A stretch of 64,000 nucleotides of DNA, from contig JABIWH010000028.1 in the NCBI GenBank assembly GCA_018701215.1, positions 62,001 through 126,000 on the forward strand, in the 5' to 3' direction. Origin of the DNA: Rhodospirillaceae bacterium. Lineage in GTDB: Bacteria > Pseudomonadota > Alphaproteobacteria > GCA-2731375. Both the position numbers and the translations under genes were made by a program. The notes under the pieces were generated by a model. That model did not search any database, was not told the origin of the DNA, and was given only the letters and a program-made list of their open reading frames with translations. This document shows, one piece after another, positions 62,798 to 64,000 of this stretch (the stretch's first letter is position 1; every line of letters starts with the position of its first letter).

Positions 62798-64000
62798 TTA
62801 AACCTTGGTGATATAGATCTCCGTCGCCGGCGCGATATTGCGCAGGTCGTGCCGGCCTAGCGAGACCATGGCATTGGGCAGATAGTGCTGAACGGCGCCT
62901 GAAAACAGCAAAGGCTGATCCAGCAGCTTGCATTGTTCAGACAAACGCGCAGCCAGATTGGCAGCGCTGCCGATGACCGTGAAATCCAGCCGCTCCGGCG
63001 CGCCCACGTTGCCGAACGTGACTTCGCCCAGGTGCACGCCGATAGCACAGCGCAACGGCGGATCCTCGGTCTTGGCCAGGCGAGCGACGATTTCCTCCGC
63101 CGCCGCCTGCGCCAGAGTGCAAGCAGCCGCCGGATCGTCATCGACCGGAAAGATCGCCAGGACACCGTCACCGATGAATTTCAAAACCTCGCCCCAGCGC
63201 GACAGGATCGGCTCGGAGACGGCTTCAAAGAAATCGTTCAACAAATCCAGATAAGCCCGTCGCGGCAGGGATGCCGCCAACTGGGTTGAATTACGCAGAT
63301 CGCAAAACAGAATCGCGGCCCGAATTTCTTCACCCGCGCCGCGCTGGGTCTGACCGTTCAGAACCCGGGCACCCGAACGCTGGCCCAGATATGTCGTCAA
63401 CAGGGTGCGGGTATTTTGCCGCTCCGTCAGGGTCTCGTAAAATCGGCTGAGACCAAAGACGCATTGATATACGGCGCCCAGATCGGCCGTCGAAAAACCC
63501 GCCGGGTCGTCCGATGTCAGGGTCAGGGTATTGATCTGACCATCGGAGAACGGCAGCGGCATGGCGACATAATCGGTCGCGCCCTGTTGGCGCAATTCCT
63601 CCATGATGGGGAAACGAAACTCAGACGCGCCGGCCTGGTCGAGGCGTTGACGCACGCCGCCCAGGCCCTCGCTGACGTGACGAACCGGACTTTCCAGATA
63701 GGCGGGTTCCTGCAACATGCCATGCGGCGTGCCGCCTTCCACGACGCCATCGCGATCACGCATCCAATTGTAGTGCCGGCCCGCCAATTGCGGATGCAAG
63801 GTCCAAATCCCGACGCCCAGGCGCCATAACGGCACGCCCATGGCCAGCATGCACTGCGCGAATTGCTCGGTCAGCTCGGCCGGGGTTTTACACGTCCAGG
63901 CTTCCTGTAGCAGCCAATCCACCAGCGGACCCGACACGCCCACGTTCTGTGCTTCCTGGCTGAGAGGTTGATCCAGGGCGCGATCGAAAAAGGCGATATG
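62798..64000 (-). CDS. Class III adenylate/guanylate cyclase, 5' end beyond the window
   Basis: At least 400 residues; the frame stays open to the right edge without a stop and its coding-like sequence continues (IAFFDRALDQPL), so GTG at 63943 is probably internal. The C-terminal 190 residues are a class III cyclase domain with both metal-binding aspartates (FCDLRNST and FIGDG), the Lys in EVLKFIGDG, the substrate-selecting Asp in LDFTVIG (favouring ATP) and the Asn/Arg pair in NLAARL. It is therefore predicted to be an active adenylate cyclase. The N-terminal region, about 170 residues visible, is GAF-like but unassigned. No membrane segment is visible. Confidence 0.85.
   Translation of the reverse strand, partial: HIAFFDRALDQPLSQEAQNVGVSGPLVDWLLQEAWTCKTPAELTEQFAQCMLAMGVPLWRLGVGIWTLHPQLAGRHYNWMRDRDGVVEGGTPHGMLQEPAYLESPVRHVSEGLGGVRQRLDQAGASEFRFPIMEELRQQGATDYVAMPLPFSDGQINTLTLTSDDPAGFSTADLGAVYQCVFGLSRFYETLTERQNTRTLLTTYLGQRSGARVLNGQTQRGAGEEIRAAILFCDLRNSTQLAASLPRRAYLDLLNDFFEAVSEPILSRWGEVLKFIGDGVLAIFPVDDDPAAACTLAQAAAEEIVARLAKTEDPPLRCAIGVHLGEVTFGNVGAPERLDFTVIGSAANLAARLSEQCKLLDQPLLFSGAVQHYLPNAMVSLGRHDLRNIAPATEIYITKV

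Noticed and set aside
1..64000. CRISPR arrays, insertion sequences, prophage genes, tRNA or rRNA genes
   Set aside because: I found no regularly spaced repeats, transposase or integrase frames, terminal inverted repeats or recognisable tRNA/rRNA stretches; intergenic gaps are all under about 230 bases.

Overview
The window is a dense, 64-kb metabolic region from a high-GC Gram-negative bacterium, most likely an alphaproteobacterium of Rhodospirillales type. That placement is an inference from the gene families, the Tat-type solute-binding protein, the separate CofC/CofD/CofE proteins and general base composition; no rRNA, tRNA or ribosomal protein gene is present to test it. I count 58 protein genes. 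There is no CRISPR array, insertion sequence, integrase or phage gene, and no gene-free stretch longer than about 230 bases. None of the genes looks like a DNA-binding transcription regulator.

Layout. (1) 1-6734: a frameshifted SDR running off the left edge, a MaoC-type hydratase and an F420-type luciferase-like (LLM) oxidoreductase on the minus strand. These face an N-carbamoyl-D-amino-acid amidase followed by the two subunits of an ATP-dependent hydantoinase. (2) 6895-12325: an orphan secreted protein, then a complete carbohydrate-type ABC importer (Tat-exported binding protein, two permeases, MalK-like ATPase). (3) 12351-15470: a large SAM methyltransferase and a DAO-family amine/amino-acid oxidase. 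(4) 22060-15572 (minus): a five-gene unit of LLM enzyme, alkyl-DHAP-synthase-like FAD oxidase, acyl-CoA ligase, Ldh-type dehydrogenase and Rieske oxygenase. (5) 22216-32160: the coenzyme F420 island. Fused FO synthase, CofC, CofD, CofE and an F420:NADP oxidoreductase form one minus-strand operon with an LLM enzyme at its head. Two more LLM genes flank it, one in an operon with a RidA-like protein and an SDR. (6) 32157-36379 (minus): a DMT exporter, a DUF2938 membrane protein, an isocitrate-lyase/PEP-mutase family lyase, a methyltransferase and an epoxide-hydrolase-like enzyme. (7) 36541-43884 (plus): a MoxR ATPase with its VWA partner, xanthine phosphoribosyltransferase and a four-gene BMP-type nucleoside/purine ABC importer. 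(8) 43998-51837 (plus): a beta-oxidation-like set (SDR, hydratase-2, crotonase, two acyl-CoA dehydrogenases, ADP-forming acyl-CoA synthetase, alpha/beta hydrolase). (9) 51870-56322: a LeuC/LeuD-type hydro-lyase pair, nitronate monooxygenase and an MFS transporter. (10) 58694-56303, 61068-58710 and 61295-64000: tandem CaiB-type CoA transferases, a metallo-beta-lactamase-fold hydrolase, an MmgE/PrpD protein, a Baeyer-Villiger/FMO-type monooxygenase and a class III nucleotide cyclase cut by the right edge.

How it fits together. The cell can probably make F420 from the ribityl-uracil/tyrosine precursors and reduce it with NADPH. It has five LLM-type enzymes within 30 kb that could use it. Around this island sit importers, oxygenases, CoA ligases, beta-oxidation enzymes and CoA transferases, as expected of an organism that degrades diverse organic compounds such as cyclic, branched or N-containing substrates. 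The actual substrates cannot be read from the sequence.
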